DNA of 64,000 nucleotides from Spirochaetales bacterium (GCA_012519115.1 JAAYQW010000082.1:1-64000), one strand, 5' to 3'; shown: positions 26,165 through 34,722, counted from the stretch's first letter. Notes: generated from the sequence alone by a model not told the origin. Program-made: numbers and translations.

Positions 26165-26781
26165 AGTGTGACCCGGACGATCGTCGCCCCCTGATCGAAG
26201 GAAAGGTAAAACTCGTTATCGTCGGGGGAAAAGACATGGCTCTCCCCTTCTGCAAGATCGATATGCTCGTTCCCCACCTGGAGCGTCGCACTCCGGTGCA
26301 ACACCAAAGTCCGCGCATCGTTGTCATACGTTCCCCATTGAGAGGGATCAACGGTGGTATTCGGGGACCGGACCGCAAACGAATGATCTATCGTCTTTCC
26401 ACGTTCGTTGAGAATGACCATCGAATAGACCCCTTCGGTGAGAGTGTTGCCCTTTCCCATCGAAAGCGGTCCGACAGCAAAACGCCCATCTTCATCCCGC
26501 TTCGCCGATACGACCCATCGGGAAGTCTTATCGGGGGTGGAAACTTGGACCTCTAAAACCGAATCATCGCTTGTCACTTCAAAACTCAACGTCAGGATGG
26601 AGGCGCTCGCTCCTTCGGGAAGAAAGTACAGCGCCGAGAGTGATGATTCGACATTCAGAACATCAAACTCTTCCCTCGTGCATCCGCTGACACTGACGAC
26701 GATGAAGAAGATCAGAAAAAGACGGAGCAGGTTATGAAATACGCGCTTGCTGAGATAAGAATGATCTGACCGGGTTTGCAT
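26161..26781 (-). CDS. Putative lipoprotein of unknown function
   Basis: 206 residues from ATG 26781, overlapping the end of the acyltransferase gene by 50 bp. After a basic start comes a hydrophobic run LLRLFLIFFIVVSVSGC, a lipobox with Cys for lipidation. The mature part is beta-rich, with segments TLTEGVYSMVILNERGKTID and VGNEHIDLAEGESHVF. It would be anchored to an envelope membrane facing the periplasm or exterior. No family is recognised. Other starts upstream are open but would overlap the preceding gene much further. Confidence 0.65.
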   Translation of the reverse strand: MQTRSDHSYLSKRVFHNLLRLFLIFFIVVSVSGCTREEFDVLNVESSLSALYFLPEGASASILTLSFEVTSDDSVLEVQVSTPDKTSRWVVSAKRDEDGRFAVGPLSMGKGNTLTEGVYSMVILNERGKTIDHSFAVRSPNTTVDPSQWGTYDNDARTLVLHRSATLQVGNEHIDLAEGESHVFSPDDNEFYLSFDQGATIVRVTL

Positions 26782-27868
26782 ACATGTTAAGGGCAAAGTC
26801 TCGAACCTCCTCTCGACGGAATCTAAAGCGGCGCAAGAATGCTTCATCATTAAAACCAGTGTATCTGTCAGCAAATATCGTGGTATTGTTCACATAGTCA
26901 TACGCAAAATAATTGGTCGGCCAAAGCTTGTAGTTGAGTTGAATCTGCCGATCGATCTCATTGGCGACTTCTTCGGGCGTATCATACCGCCTGTCGGTCA
27001 GTGGCGTGCCGAAACTGATATGAATTCGACCTTTAAAACCCTTCAACCCTTTACTCATCGAAATGACATCTTCATACGGGCGCTTATCGCTTTGGCTGCG
27101 GAGCTGCTCCGCGGCTTTATTCACATCCAAAGGATCATACTCATAGCTGACCGCCACCGGGACGATATGCGATCGCTTGATCACCTCACTGAAGCCTATG
27201 CCTTTCATTTTCTGGGATAGATGGAGCATCTTGATGATCGCGGGATTTGTCGTGTCGATTCCGTCTTTGCTGCGCCCGCTTTTTTGAGCGACCCAGATCG
27301 ATTGATTTCTTTCGCTGATCGACTCGACGAAATATGCGGAAAGCCGCAGGGATTCAAGATATTTTTCTTTCAGCGGAAGGGTGCGCTTGACGACGACTCC
27401 CCCGTTTAGCTTGAAAAGATCGGTAACGAATTGATTCGTCAGCAGGTTGTCGCCGATCGCCATTTCCATCAGCATCTGATCCGCTTGGGCGAGAGCCAGA
27501 TCGATCAAGGCGCAATCGAGGATGATGTCGCGATGGTTGGAGATGTACAGGTATGCCCGATCGTTCTTCAGATTCTCCGCTCCACTGTGGGTAAACGCAG
27601 TTACTGATTTTTCTACGATCTTCGGAAGGAAGAATCCTGCGGTGATCGTGCGTTGAAACTCCTCGTACGTGGTGATGTGATCAAGAAGGGAGACGATATG
27701 TTTTACCGACTCTTCGAGGGCAAGGCGTTCATCATTCGTCCGTGGCGGATCAAGCATTCCGAGAAATTGGCCAATTGCCTTTTCATGAGCTTTGACCCGC
27801 GCTACCGCATCCAACACATCCTGACCGCGGTAGGGGGCAATATCACGATAGGAATTGATATCCATCAT
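26732..27868 (-). CDS. PlsC-like 1-acylglycerol-3-phosphate acyltransferase-family protein
   Basis: 378 residues. The acyltransferase HxxxxD box is YISNHRDIILDCALIDLALA. A later IWVAQKSGRSKDG segment corresponds to the family's EG-R box, and VVVKRTLPLKEKY precedes it. It is longer than PlsC itself and resembles the large acyltransferase-domain proteins of spirochaetes and Bacteroidetes. It acts in phospholipid or lipid-A-like acylation, substrate unknown. The ATG at 27868 has an AAAGGA site lying in the end of the preceding gene (stop 1 bp away), so it is co-transcribed with the DHOD-like gene. Confidence 0.78.
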   Translation of the reverse strand: MMDINSYRDIAPYRGQDVLDAVARVKAHEKAIGQFLGMLDPPRTNDERLALEESVKHIVSLLDHITTYEEFQRTITAGFFLPKIVEKSVTAFTHSGAENLKNDRAYLYISNHRDIILDCALIDLALAQADQMLMEMAIGDNLLTNQFVTDLFKLNGGVVVKRTLPLKEKYLESLRLSAYFVESISERNQSIWVAQKSGRSKDGIDTTNPAIIKMLHLSQKMKGIGFSEVIKRSHIVPVAVSYEYDPLDVNKAAEQLRSQSDKRPYEDVISMSKGLKGFKGRIHISFGTPLTDRRYDTPEEVANEIDRQIQLNYKLWPTNYFAYDYVNNTTIFADRYTGFNDEAFLRRFRFRREEVRDFALNMYANPVRSFLSQQARIS

Positions 27869-28861
27869 TTACATCCTTTGGGCCTCGAGCATTGTTTTAA
27901 GGTATTGGACTCGAGTCCATTGAGAACCGTCCGATTTATACTTCTTGGCAAGCTTCCCTCGGAACGCTTCTATATCTTCAAATTCATGCCTCTTCATCCA
28001 GTCTTCAAGGTCTCTGAGCATCTTCTGAGCACTGCCTGCTCCCTTTTTCAAGAGGACTGAACACAGCTGGACGGCTTTCGCACCTGCAAGAAGAAGTTTG
28101 ATGGCACTGTCGGCGCTATGGATTCCGGTCGCGCCGATGAGGTCATACCGAACCTCTTCGCTCATCAGGCCGACCCACCTGAGGGCAAGAGCATACTCGT
28201 CTTTGCCGCTGATCATTTGCGCTTGAGTCATCTTCATCCGCTCAATATCGATATCGGGGCTGTAGAAACGGTTGAAAAGGACAACCCCGTCCACTTCCTC
28301 TTCATCGAACCGGCGAAGCAGGTTCGCCAAGGAAGAATATGCACTTCCAATCTTCAAACTGAGCGGGACGTCGATCGCCTTTCGAGCGGAACGGACCAAT
28401 TGAAGAAACTCTTTCTCCATTTCCCTGCCCTCTTTTTCAGGATCGGCGCCGATTACGTAGTAGTTCAATTCAACCGCATCAGCTCCGAGATTGATGAAGC
28501 GCTTGGCATACTCCAGCCATGTTCCGTCCCGATAGCAGTTGATTGAAGCGATGACCGGAATGGAGAGACTCTTCTTCGCCCCTTCAAGCAACGCCAGGTA
28601 TGCATCAATTTGTCGTTCCATCGAAATCGCTTTTATAAACTCATATCCGTCAGTATGTCCAAGATATCCTTCAGCGTCTTTCAGGGCGGCAAGGCCGTCA
28701 AGCTCGATCTGTTCTTCAAAAATGGATTTCAGTACGACTGCACCAAGACCGGCATCTTCTAGTTGTTTCAAGGAATCCAAGGATGCGGTCAACGGACTTG
28801 AAGCCGCCACGAGAGGGTTCCTAATCGGTAAACCTAGGTAGCTACTGGACAAATCTGCCAT
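27869..28861 (-). CDS. Dihydroorotate dehydrogenase-like flavoprotein
   Basis: 330 residues. The protein opens SSSYLGLPIRNPLVAASSPL and carries FMN/TIM-barrel landmarks of the DHOD family: VVLKSIFEEQ, PVIASINCY, VELNYYV, PLSLKIGSAYSSL and the phosphate-binding IGATGIHSADSAIKLLLAGA, followed by VQLCSVLL. It is the 'DHOD-like' clade whose substrate is not settled; no other pyr genes are nearby, so pyrimidine synthesis is not assured. AAGGAG lies about 10 nt before the ATG. A TATACT hexamer lies ~50 bp upstream. Confidence 0.8.
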   Translation of the reverse strand: MADLSSSYLGLPIRNPLVAASSPLTASLDSLKQLEDAGLGAVVLKSIFEEQIELDGLAALKDAEGYLGHTDGYEFIKAISMERQIDAYLALLEGAKKSLSIPVIASINCYRDGTWLEYAKRFINLGADAVELNYYVIGADPEKEGREMEKEFLQLVRSARKAIDVPLSLKIGSAYSSLANLLRRFDEEEVDGVVLFNRFYSPDIDIERMKMTQAQMISGKDEYALALRWVGLMSEEVRYDLIGATGIHSADSAIKLLLAGAKAVQLCSVLLKKGAGSAQKMLRDLEDWMKRHEFEDIEAFRGKLAKKYKSDGSQWTRVQYLKTMLEAQRM

Positions 28862-28952
28862 CGGGTATCTTCTCCTTACATCGAAAGGTATTCATCAAAC
28901 CAAGACGGGGCAAGTATACCATACCTGCCCCGTTTCCTCTACCCGGATTCGC

Positions 28953-29408
28953 TCAGAGGACGTAGGGAATCCGGTAGTTTTCCGATTGATAGACGACAAA
29001 TGTCTCCACTTCAAGGACCTCGCTCATCTTCGAAAGCTCCTCCTTGAAGAAATCGAGCAGGCTCAGATCCTCTTCTTCGCTGAGCACCAGCTGTACGAGG
29101 AGATCGTAGCGGCCCGTTACCACAACGGAAGAGATGACTCCGCGCAAGGTGCAGAACTCCCTGGCTTTCCGTTCCAGATCGAGAGTCGATAATTTCACTC
29201 CCATGAATACGACTTGGAGACCGGGAATCATCTCGGCACGGATAAGGCCGGAGATTTGAAGGACTTCTTCATCTATCAGTTTGTTGACACGCGAACGGAC
29301 GGTGTTCTCGGTGACATTCAATTCATCGGCGATTGCGCTGAAGGGCTTTCGCCCATCAATGAGCTGGCGAAGAATCGCTTTGTTCGTCTCATCCATTTTT
29401 ATTTTCAT
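28953..29408 (-). CDS. Lrp/AsnC-family transcriptional regulator
   Basis: 151 residues from ATG 29408. The N-terminal HTH (ILRQLIDGRKPFSAIADELN, then VTENTVRSRVNKLIDEEVL) is followed by a RAM/ACT-like ligand domain (VVFMGVKLSTLDLERKAREF, VTGRYDLLVQLVLSEEEDL). Such octameric regulators sense amino acids. It directly follows serC (5 bp after the serC stop; ATG 29420 would overlap) in a serA-serC-lrp operon, so control of serine/glycine metabolism and of its own operon is likely. A candidate palindromic site lies upstream of serA. Confidence 0.85.
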   Translation of the reverse strand: MKIKMDETNKAILRQLIDGRKPFSAIADELNVTENTVRSRVNKLIDEEVLQISGLIRAEMIPGLQVVFMGVKLSTLDLERKAREFCTLRGVISSVVVTGRYDLLVQLVLSEEEDLSLLDFFKEELSKMSEVLEVETFVVYQSENYRIPYVL

Positions 29409-29412
29409 AAGC

Positions 29413-30495
29413 TTATCCATGACGCGTTTCGAACTCGCGCATAAATTGAGCGAGCGCTTCAACGGCGGCAGGCTCGAGCGAATTGTAAAGACTTGCTCTC
29501 AGTCCTCCCACCGAACGATGTCCCTTGAGGCCAAGCATCCCCGCTTTCTTCGATTCCTTGATGAACAGCTCCTCCAGCTCCTCGCTGGGAAGTCGGAACA
29601 CCACGTTCATCGATGAACGATGCTGCGTGTCGACGGGACTGCGATAGAAGGGGGTCGAGTCGATCACATCGTAGATGAGCCGGCTCTTTTCTTCAGCTCG
29701 TCTGGCCATTCCCTCGATTCCTCCATGACTCTCGATCCACTTGAGAACAAGGTTCACGACCCAGATTGCAAAGACCGGCGGGGTGTTCACGAGCCCCTTG
29801 TTCTTCCCATGAGCTTTATAATCGAGATAGGAAGGGAGATTGGGATTCTGCTTTTCCAGAAGTTCTTTCCTGTAGAGCACAAAGGCGGCCCCTGCCGGAC
29901 CCAGATTCTTTTGAACTCCGCCGAAGATCATCCCGAACCGATTGACATCGATTGGCCGGCTGAAGATATCGCTTGACATATCCGCGATCAGCGGAACCGA
30001 ATCGGTTTTAGGAAACTCTTTATACTGGATTCCGCCGATCGTCTCATTGGAGCAAAGATAGAGATAGCTCAGGCCGGGATCGACGACAAGCGCTTCCATG
30101 TTCGGAAGGGTCGTGTAATTGCTCTCTTTTCCATCCCAGACAATTTCGATATTTCCGAGCTTCTTTGCATCCATGAGCGCTTTTTCCGACCATGAACCGC
30201 TGTTGATATACCCCGCTTTTCCATCCTGTGGAAGGAAGTTTATCGGCACCATCGCGAATTGCAGGGTGGCTCCGCCTCCGAGGAAGTAGAACTCGTGCTC
30301 ATCGCCCGCACCGATGAGGCGTTTGAAGATTGCAAGCGTTTCATCGTACATCTCTTCAAACATCCCGCCGCGGTGGCTGGTTTCGATCATCGACAGTCCG
30401 TTTCCTTTATAATCGACCAGCTCCTCTTGGACTTGTTTCAGCACCTCAAGCGGCAGCACGCTCGGGCCGGCATAAAAATTCTTCTTCCGCTCCAT
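29413..30495 (-). CDS. serC: Phosphoserine aminotransferase SerC
   Basis: 360 residues, the usual length. It begins RKKNFYAGPSVLPLEVLKQV. The SerC core includes ETSHRGGMFEEMYDE, FLGGGATLQFAMVP, the PLP-lysine region FGMIFGGVQKNLGPAG and the C-terminal GLKGHRSVGGLRASLYN. It converts 3-phosphohydroxypyruvate plus glutamate to phosphoserine in the cytoplasm. The start ATG overlaps the serA stop by one base (TGATG), so translation is coupled. It is followed by the Lrp-family gene. Confidence 0.95.
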   Translation of the reverse strand: MERKKNFYAGPSVLPLEVLKQVQEELVDYKGNGLSMIETSHRGGMFEEMYDETLAIFKRLIGAGDEHEFYFLGGGATLQFAMVPINFLPQDGKAGYINSGSWSEKALMDAKKLGNIEIVWDGKESNYTTLPNMEALVVDPGLSYLYLCSNETIGGIQYKEFPKTDSVPLIADMSSDIFSRPIDVNRFGMIFGGVQKNLGPAGAAFVLYRKELLEKQNPNLPSYLDYKAHGKNKGLVNTPPVFAIWVVNLVLKWIESHGGIEGMARRAEEKSRLIYDVIDSTPFYRSPVDTQHRSSMNVVFRLPSEELEELFIKESKKAGMLGLKGHRSVGGLRASLYNSLEPAAVEALAQFMREFETRHG

Positions 30496-31379
30496 CAGAC
30501 GATTCCTCCCTCAATCAACTCTTTGATGATATCGAATGTTTCTTGTCCGATTCGTCCAAGATTCTCCACGCTGTTCGCCCCGACATGAGGGGTGAACGTA
30601 ACACGATCGCAACCAAGAAGGGGATAATCGCTTTGTGGCGGATCTGTCGGGTATACATCAGCGCAGTACCACGATACCGAACCTCCACTCAAGGCTTTGA
30701 CCATATATCCGGCATCCACACAAAGAGCTCGCCCGGTATTGATGATCACCGGCTTCTTCTTGCAGTGGCTCAACAAATCCTCGTTGACAAGATTCATCGT
30801 TTCGTTTGTCAGCGGGAGATGCAGGGAAATATAATCGGCGTTCTCAACCGCAACCTCGGCGCTTGAAAGCATCTTTGCGAATTGATGGGTGGTGACATAC
30901 TTGTCGTACGCAACCACGTTCATTCCGAATGCATGAGCTCGCTCGGCGACTTTACAGGCGATATTCCCCATACCGAGCAAGCAGAGGGTTTTTCCGTACA
31001 GCTCGGTGCGTTTGAGGTTCTTCAGCCAATTGCCCTCTTTCATCCCTTTGCTGTATTCTAAGAGGTTGTTGGGAACGCTGATCATCAGCGCCATCGTCAG
31101 CTCGGCCACGGCTATCGAAGACGAGGTTGGAGTATTTCGAACCACAATACCTTTGCTGAGAGCATATTCGGTGTCGATATTATCCACACCGACTCCACCG
31201 CGGATGATCACCTTGAGATTTGGCGCGTTGTCCATGTACTCTTTGGTGCATCTCGTTTTCGAGCGGATGAGGAGAACATTCGCCTCGGAAAGACGGCCAT
31301 GATCGGTCGTGACTTCCCCAAAGACGGAAAGTCTGCCGGGCAGGGAAGCATCGAAGGCGTCAGCGATAAGTATCAGCAT
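30495..31379 (-). CDS. serA: D-3-phosphoglycerate dehydrogenase SerA (short form)
   Basis: 294 residues from ATG 31379 (GGAG 8 nt upstream). It is a D-2-hydroxyacid dehydrogenase with IIRGGVGVDNID, a nucleotide-binding LCLLGMGNIACKVAERAHAF, catalytic Arg in INTGRALC and His in FTPHVGAN. It lacks the C-terminal ACT regulatory domain, so it is the short, probably serine-insensitive form. The place of the catalytic Glu in the usual DVFxxEP loop reads DVYPTDPP (Asp). Operon context with serC supports the 3-phosphoglycerate substrate over other 2-hydroxyacids. Confidence 0.88.
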   Translation of the reverse strand: MLILIADAFDASLPGRLSVFGEVTTDHGRLSEANVLLIRSKTRCTKEYMDNAPNLKVIIRGGVGVDNIDTEYALSKGIVVRNTPTSSSIAVAELTMALMISVPNNLLEYSKGMKEGNWLKNLKRTELYGKTLCLLGMGNIACKVAERAHAFGMNVVAYDKYVTTHQFAKMLSSAEVAVENADYISLHLPLTNETMNLVNEDLLSHCKKKPVIINTGRALCVDAGYMVKALSGGSVSWYCADVYPTDPPQSDYPLLGCDRVTFTPHVGANSVENLGRIGQETFDIIKELIEGGIV

Positions 31380-31430
31380 ACGAAACACTCCTTACGGAAA
31401 ATTTCCAGCACGGGCCGGATATTGGAAGCC

Positions 31431-31460
31431 ATTCTAGCTTATTTTCGGAGTTTGTTCCAA
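31431..31460 (-). promoter_or_regulatory. Promoter of serA-serC-lrp operon
   Basis: On the minus strand TTGGAA (31455-31460), 18 bp, TAGAAT (31431-31436). The leader to ATG 31379 is about 45 nt with a GGAG site. AT-rich sequence upstream may act as an UP element. Confidence 0.55.
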
Positions 31461-31518
31461 GCCTTTAAAGAATTATTTATCATTTTTATCTCATAATTAC
31501 ATAAAATATTGCTGTATG

Positions 31519-31533
31519 CCTAAATATTTGAGG
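31519..31533. promoter_or_regulatory. Candidate Lrp/AsnC-type palindromic site
   Basis: The 15-bp near-palindrome CCTAAATATTTGAGG (one mismatch) has an AT-rich centre and lies ~60 bp upstream of the serA -35. The form fits AsnC/Lrp-family sites, and an Lrp-family gene is last in the operon. Confidence 0.3.
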
Positions 31534-31542
31534 TATATAATG

Positions 31543-31570
31543 AAAAAACCGGCAACTTTTAAGTTGCCGG
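31543..31570 (-). terminator. Rho-independent terminator of rpsU
   Basis: A 22-nt perfect palindrome (31549-31570: CCGGCAACTT, TT, AAGTTGCCGG) is followed on the minus strand by six U (31543-31548). It lies 20 bp past the rpsU stop. Confidence 0.92.
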
Positions 31571-31589
31571 TGATAAAACCAACTCGTTG

Positions 31590-31799
31590 TTAGTACCCTT
31601 TGGAGCTGTACTGCTTCCGGGCTTTTTTCATTTGCTTGCGAGCAAGTGCTTTCTTTTTCCTGTTCAGGAGGGTGGAGGGCTTTTCGAAGTATTCGCGGCG
31701 TTTGTATTCGCGGATAATCCCCTCTTTTTCAACCATGCGCTTAAATCGCTTGATCGATTTTTCGAGCGGCTCGTTTTCGTCTACTCGGACGTATGCCAT
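31590..31799 (-). CDS. rpsU: 30S ribosomal protein bS21
   Basis: 69 residues, full length and very basic. It begins [20 protein letters not shown], with the family core [20 protein letters not shown] and a Lys/Arg-rich tail. bS21 sits on the platform of the small subunit next to the 3' end of 16S rRNA, near the anti-Shine-Dalgarno, which is of interest given the many leaderless starts here. A GGTGGTG stretch lies about 10 nt before ATG. It has its own promoter and terminator, so it is monocistronic. Confidence 0.96.
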   Translation of the reverse strand: MAYVRVDENEPLEKSIKRFKRMVEKEGIIREYKRREYFEKPSTLLNRKKKALARKQMKKARKQYSSKGY

Positions 31800-31850
31800 G
31801 CTGAAGTATCACCACCTTTCCCGATTACTGGGTTCGTCTTGTAATTGAAG

Positions 31851-31878
31851 ATTGCAATAAATGAGCCATTCGTGTCAA
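31851..31878 (-). promoter_or_regulatory. Probable rpsU promoter
   Basis: On the minus strand TTGACA (31873-31878), 16 bp, TGCAAT (31851-31856). The -35 is consensus and the -10 weak. Confidence 0.45.
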
Positions 31879-31898
31879 GGAGGGCGGGAACTGTTGGA

Positions 31899-32471
31899 TC
31901 AGCGGTTCTCTGAATGAAACCTCACCACCATGTGAACTACCGCTTCTTTGCTGCTTTGATTGGAGATCGAATGCTCGATATCGGCATGGTACATCAGGAA
32001 ATCTCCCGTTTTGAGGTGGGCGGAGTTCTCCCCTGCTCGGACATCGACCGAGCCTTTGACGACCGTCAGATATTCTTGGCTTCCTTCGATATGGGGTTCG
32101 CTTTGGAGCGTCGAGTCGGGGTCGAAAGTGAGAAGATACATCTCCAGTTCCTCGACGGAAGAAAGGGGGCTGAGGATCTTGATCGTGATTCCGTCTTTTC
32201 GCTTCTCGAGCTTTGAACCGTCATCGGAAGCGGGATTGAGGGAAAATACCCTGGTCGGCTCGTCAACTCCTTCCAAGAGATCATTCAATTCAACGTTCAG
32301 CCCTTTTGCGATCTTCCAAACCGTAGCTACGGTGGGATTCACCTTGTCGCTTTCAATCTGGCTGAGCATCGCTTTGGAGACGCCGCTTCGCTCACTGAGC
32401 ACATTGAGGGTGAGCTTGCGAGCCGTTCGGATTCGCTGAATATTCTTGCCGATCATCGGAGGGGTTTGCAT
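31899..32471 (-). CDS. XRE-family regulator with C-terminal cupin domain
   Basis: 190 residues with AAGGAG 7 nt before ATG 32471. Residues ~10-65 form the XRE HTH (IQRIRTARKLTLNVLSERSG, then VSKAMLSQIESDKVNPT). Residues ~110-185 form a cupin (EPHIEGSQEYLTVVKGSVDV, then GDFLMYHADIEHSI) that would bind a small ligand. Regulators of this layout often control amino-acid or polyamine catabolism. It is transcribed divergently from a threonine-degradation operon, whose promoter carries two direct ATACTAAAC repeats, so it very likely controls that operon and perhaps itself. Confidence 0.88.
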   Translation of the reverse strand: MQTPPMIGKNIQRIRTARKLTLNVLSERSGVSKAMLSQIESDKVNPTVATVWKIAKGLNVELNDLLEGVDEPTRVFSLNPASDDGSKLEKRKDGITIKILSPLSSVEELEMYLLTFDPDSTLQSEPHIEGSQEYLTVVKGSVDVRAGENSAHLKTGDFLMYHADIEHSISNQSSKEAVVHMVVRFHSENR

Positions 32472-32490
32472 TGATGACTCCTTATAAAGT

Positions 32491-32523
32491 TTGACATACT
32501 AAACCTTGTTCAATATACTAAAC
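32491..32523 (+). promoter_or_regulatory. Promoter and operator of the threonine-degradation operon
   Basis: Near-perfect sigma-70-type promoter: TTGACA (32491-32496), 17 bp, TATACT (32514-32519). Two direct repeats ATACTAAAC (32496-32504 and 32515-32523, 19 bp apart, about two helical turns) overlap both hexamers, as expected for a repressor site. They lie in the short gap between the XRE-cupin gene and the operon. Confidence 0.7.
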
Positions 32524-32584
32524 TCATCAATGATTGTAAAACCACGCTCCGCTCTTGTCAAGAAACAAGCAGAAGGGAGGATAG

Positions 32585-33538
32585 ATGAAGCGCATATTGA
32601 TCATAGGTGCACTCGGTCAGCTCGGCAGTGAAATCGCTCTTGAATGCCGCCGGCGCTATGGTACCGGCAACGTTGTCTTATCTGATATCCGCAGTGATGT
32701 GAATCGCGCCCTCATCGAAGAGGGGCCGTTTCATGTATTAGATGCCCGCGACGGTAAACGAATCGATGAGATCGTACGCACTCATAGGATCGATACGATC
32801 TACCATTTGGCCGCCCTTCTCTCCGCCCGCGCCGAGCAGGATCCTCTGGAAGCGTGGAATCTCAATATCAACGGCCTCATCACCGTCTTGGAGGTCGCCC
32901 GGGAGAGGTCGTGCGCCGTCTTTGTTCCCTCTTCGATCGGCGCGTTCGGACCGACAACCCCAAAGAAATTCACCCCGCAGGACACGATTCAAAGGCCTAC
33001 CTCGATCTATGGAGTTACCAAGGTGACCGGAGAATTGCTCTGTGATTATTACCACCACCGCTGGGATGTCGATACCAGAGGGATTCGCTTCCCCGGCATC
33101 ATCAGCAGCCTGACGCCTCCAGGTGGCGGAACTACCGATTATGCGGTGGAGATCTACTACGAAGCGATCCGGAATCAGCACTATACGTGCTTTCTCCGCG
33201 GCGATACCTACCTTGACATGATTTACATGCCTGATGCGGTCGAGGCGGCGATTCAGATCATGGAAGCGGATCCAGGCAGACTTCGACATAGGAATGCTTT
33301 CAATATCGCCGCGATGAGCTTCTGTCCGGAAGAGCAGGCGGCGTATATCCGCACCCATATTCCAAACTTCACGATCAGCTACGCGATCGATCCGGTTCGC
33401 CAGGCGATTGCGGATTCCTGGCCCGATTACATGGAAGATTACGCGGCCCGGGTTGAATGGGATTTCCGACCTCACTACACCCTCGCCTCGATGACTGAAG
33501 ATATGATCAGGAAGATCAGCGAACGGGAGGGAGCATGA
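32585..33538 (+). CDS. L-threonine 3-dehydrogenase, SDR (epimerase-like) type
   Basis: 317 residues, GGGAGG site before ATG. An extended short-chain dehydrogenase: Rossmann motif LIIGALGQLGSEIA, YHLAALLSARAEQDP, PSSIGAFGPTTPK, catalytic YGVTK (Tyr/Lys) and the TDYAVEIYYEA plus YLDMIYMPDA segments typical of the NAD-dependent SDR threonine dehydrogenases. It oxidises threonine to 2-amino-3-ketobutyrate. The next gene, overlapping by 4 bp, is the ligase that uses this unstable product, which makes the assignment firm. Confidence 0.9.
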   Translation: MKRILIIGALGQLGSEIALECRRRYGTGNVVLSDIRSDVNRALIEEGPFHVLDARDGKRIDEIVRTHRIDTIYHLAALLSARAEQDPLEAWNLNINGLITVLEVARERSCAVFVPSSIGAFGPTTPKKFTPQDTIQRPTSIYGVTKVTGELLCDYYHHRWDVDTRGIRFPGIISSLTPPGGGTTDYAVEIYYEAIRNQHYTCFLRGDTYLDMIYMPDAVEAAIQIMEADPGRLRHRNAFNIAAMSFCPEEQAAYIRTHIPNFTISYAIDPVRQAIADSWPDYMEDYAARVEWDFRPHYTLASMTEDMIRKISEREGA

Positions 33539-34722
33539 ACCACCAACTGGAACGTGAATTGAACGAGTTCTTCACTTCATTGAAGGAAGACGGGCTCTAC
33601 AAAGAAGAGCGGATCATCGAAGGTGCTCAGGGCAGGGAGATCTCTGTCGGCGGCAAAGCGGTCCTGAACTTCTGCGCCAACAACTACCTCGGCCTCAGCG
33701 ATGATCGCAGGGTCATCGAAGCCGCGCAGGATACGATGAAGATCTTCGGCTTCGGTCTTTCTTCCGTCCGGTTCATCTGCGGAACGCAAACCCTCCATAA
33801 GCAACTTGAACAGGCGATTTCAACGTATCTTCGAACCGAGGACACGATTCTCTTCTCTTCATGCTACGATGCGAACGCAGCGTTGTTTGAACCGCTTTTA
33901 AGTGCAGAAGACGCAGTCATAAGCGATGAGCTGAACCATGCCTCGATCATCGACGGAATCCGGCTTTCAAAAGCCCAACGCTTCCGCTACAGACACAGCG
34001 ATATGAACGAACTTGAGAAGGCTCTCGAAGCGAGCGCTTCCGCTCGTCGTCGTCTTATCGTTACCGACGGGGTCTTTTCAATGGATGGCGATGTCGCCAA
34101 GCTCAGGGAGATCTGCGCTTTGGCGCAAAGCCATGATGCTCTTGTCGCCGTTGATGACAGCCACGCTACCGGATACCTGGGAGAAACCGGTCGGGGAAGC
34201 GTGGAACTATGCGGAGTGGAAGGACAGGTCGATCTGATCACCACGACGTTCGGCAAAGCGTGCGGGGGCGCCAGCGGCGGATGCATCAGCGGACGGAAAC
34301 TTCTTATCGACCTCTATCGCCAACGAGCCCGCCCCTATCTGTTCTCCAACACCCTTGCTCCGGCGATTTGCGGCGGAACACTTCAGGTGCTCTCCATCCT
34401 CAAGGAAGATCACTCTTTGCGCAAGCGAACCCTGGCAAACGCCGATCACTTCAGGAACTTGTTGAAAACAGCGGGGTTCGATCTGATCGACGCGACGACC
34501 GCGATCGTTGCGGTGATGGTGTATGAAGAGGCGAAAGCCGTCGAATTCGCCGAGAAGCTGCTGGATGAAGGAATCTATGTGATTGGATTCTCCTACCCGG
34601 TTGTTCCCAGAGGAAAAGCGCGCATTCGTGTTCAACTGTCGGCGGCCCATACGAAAAAAGATATCGAACGCGCTGCCGGCGCTTTCATCTCGGTGGGAAG
34701 AACGATGGGTATCATTATATAG
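33535..34722 (+). CDS. kbl: Glycine C-acetyltransferase (2-amino-3-ketobutyrate CoA ligase)
   Basis: 395 residues, the usual length. A PLP enzyme of the alpha-oxoamine synthase family: NFCANNYLGLS, LFSSCYDANAALFEPLL, DELNHASIIDGIRLS, VDDSHATGYLG and the PLP-lysine segment TTFGKACGGASGG. It splits 2-amino-3-ketobutyrate with CoA into glycine and acetyl-CoA. The ATG overlaps the dehydrogenase stop (ATGA). With the acetate kinase elsewhere in the window, this lets threonine feed glycine and acetyl-CoA pools. The 3' end is 6 bp from convergent recJ. Confidence 0.93.
   Translation: MNHQLERELNEFFTSLKEDGLYKEERIIEGAQGREISVGGKAVLNFCANNYLGLSDDRRVIEAAQDTMKIFGFGLSSVRFICGTQTLHKQLEQAISTYLRTEDTILFSSCYDANAALFEPLLSAEDAVISDELNHASIIDGIRLSKAQRFRYRHSDMNELEKALEASASARRRLIVTDGVFSMDGDVAKLREICALAQSHDALVAVDDSHATGYLGETGRGSVELCGVEGQVDLITTTFGKACGGASGGCISGRKLLIDLYRQRARPYLFSNTLAPAICGGTLQVLSILKEDHSLRKRTLANADHFRNLLKTAGFDLIDATTAIVAVMVYEEAKAVEFAEKLLDEGIYVIGFSYPVVPRGKARIRVQLSAAHTKKDIERAAGAFISVGRTMGIII

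Noticed and set aside
32738..33475. A 245-codon minus-strand frame inside the threonine dehydrogenase gene
   Set aside because: It is the mirror of an intact SDR gene with full motifs. No promoter or ribosome site is present.
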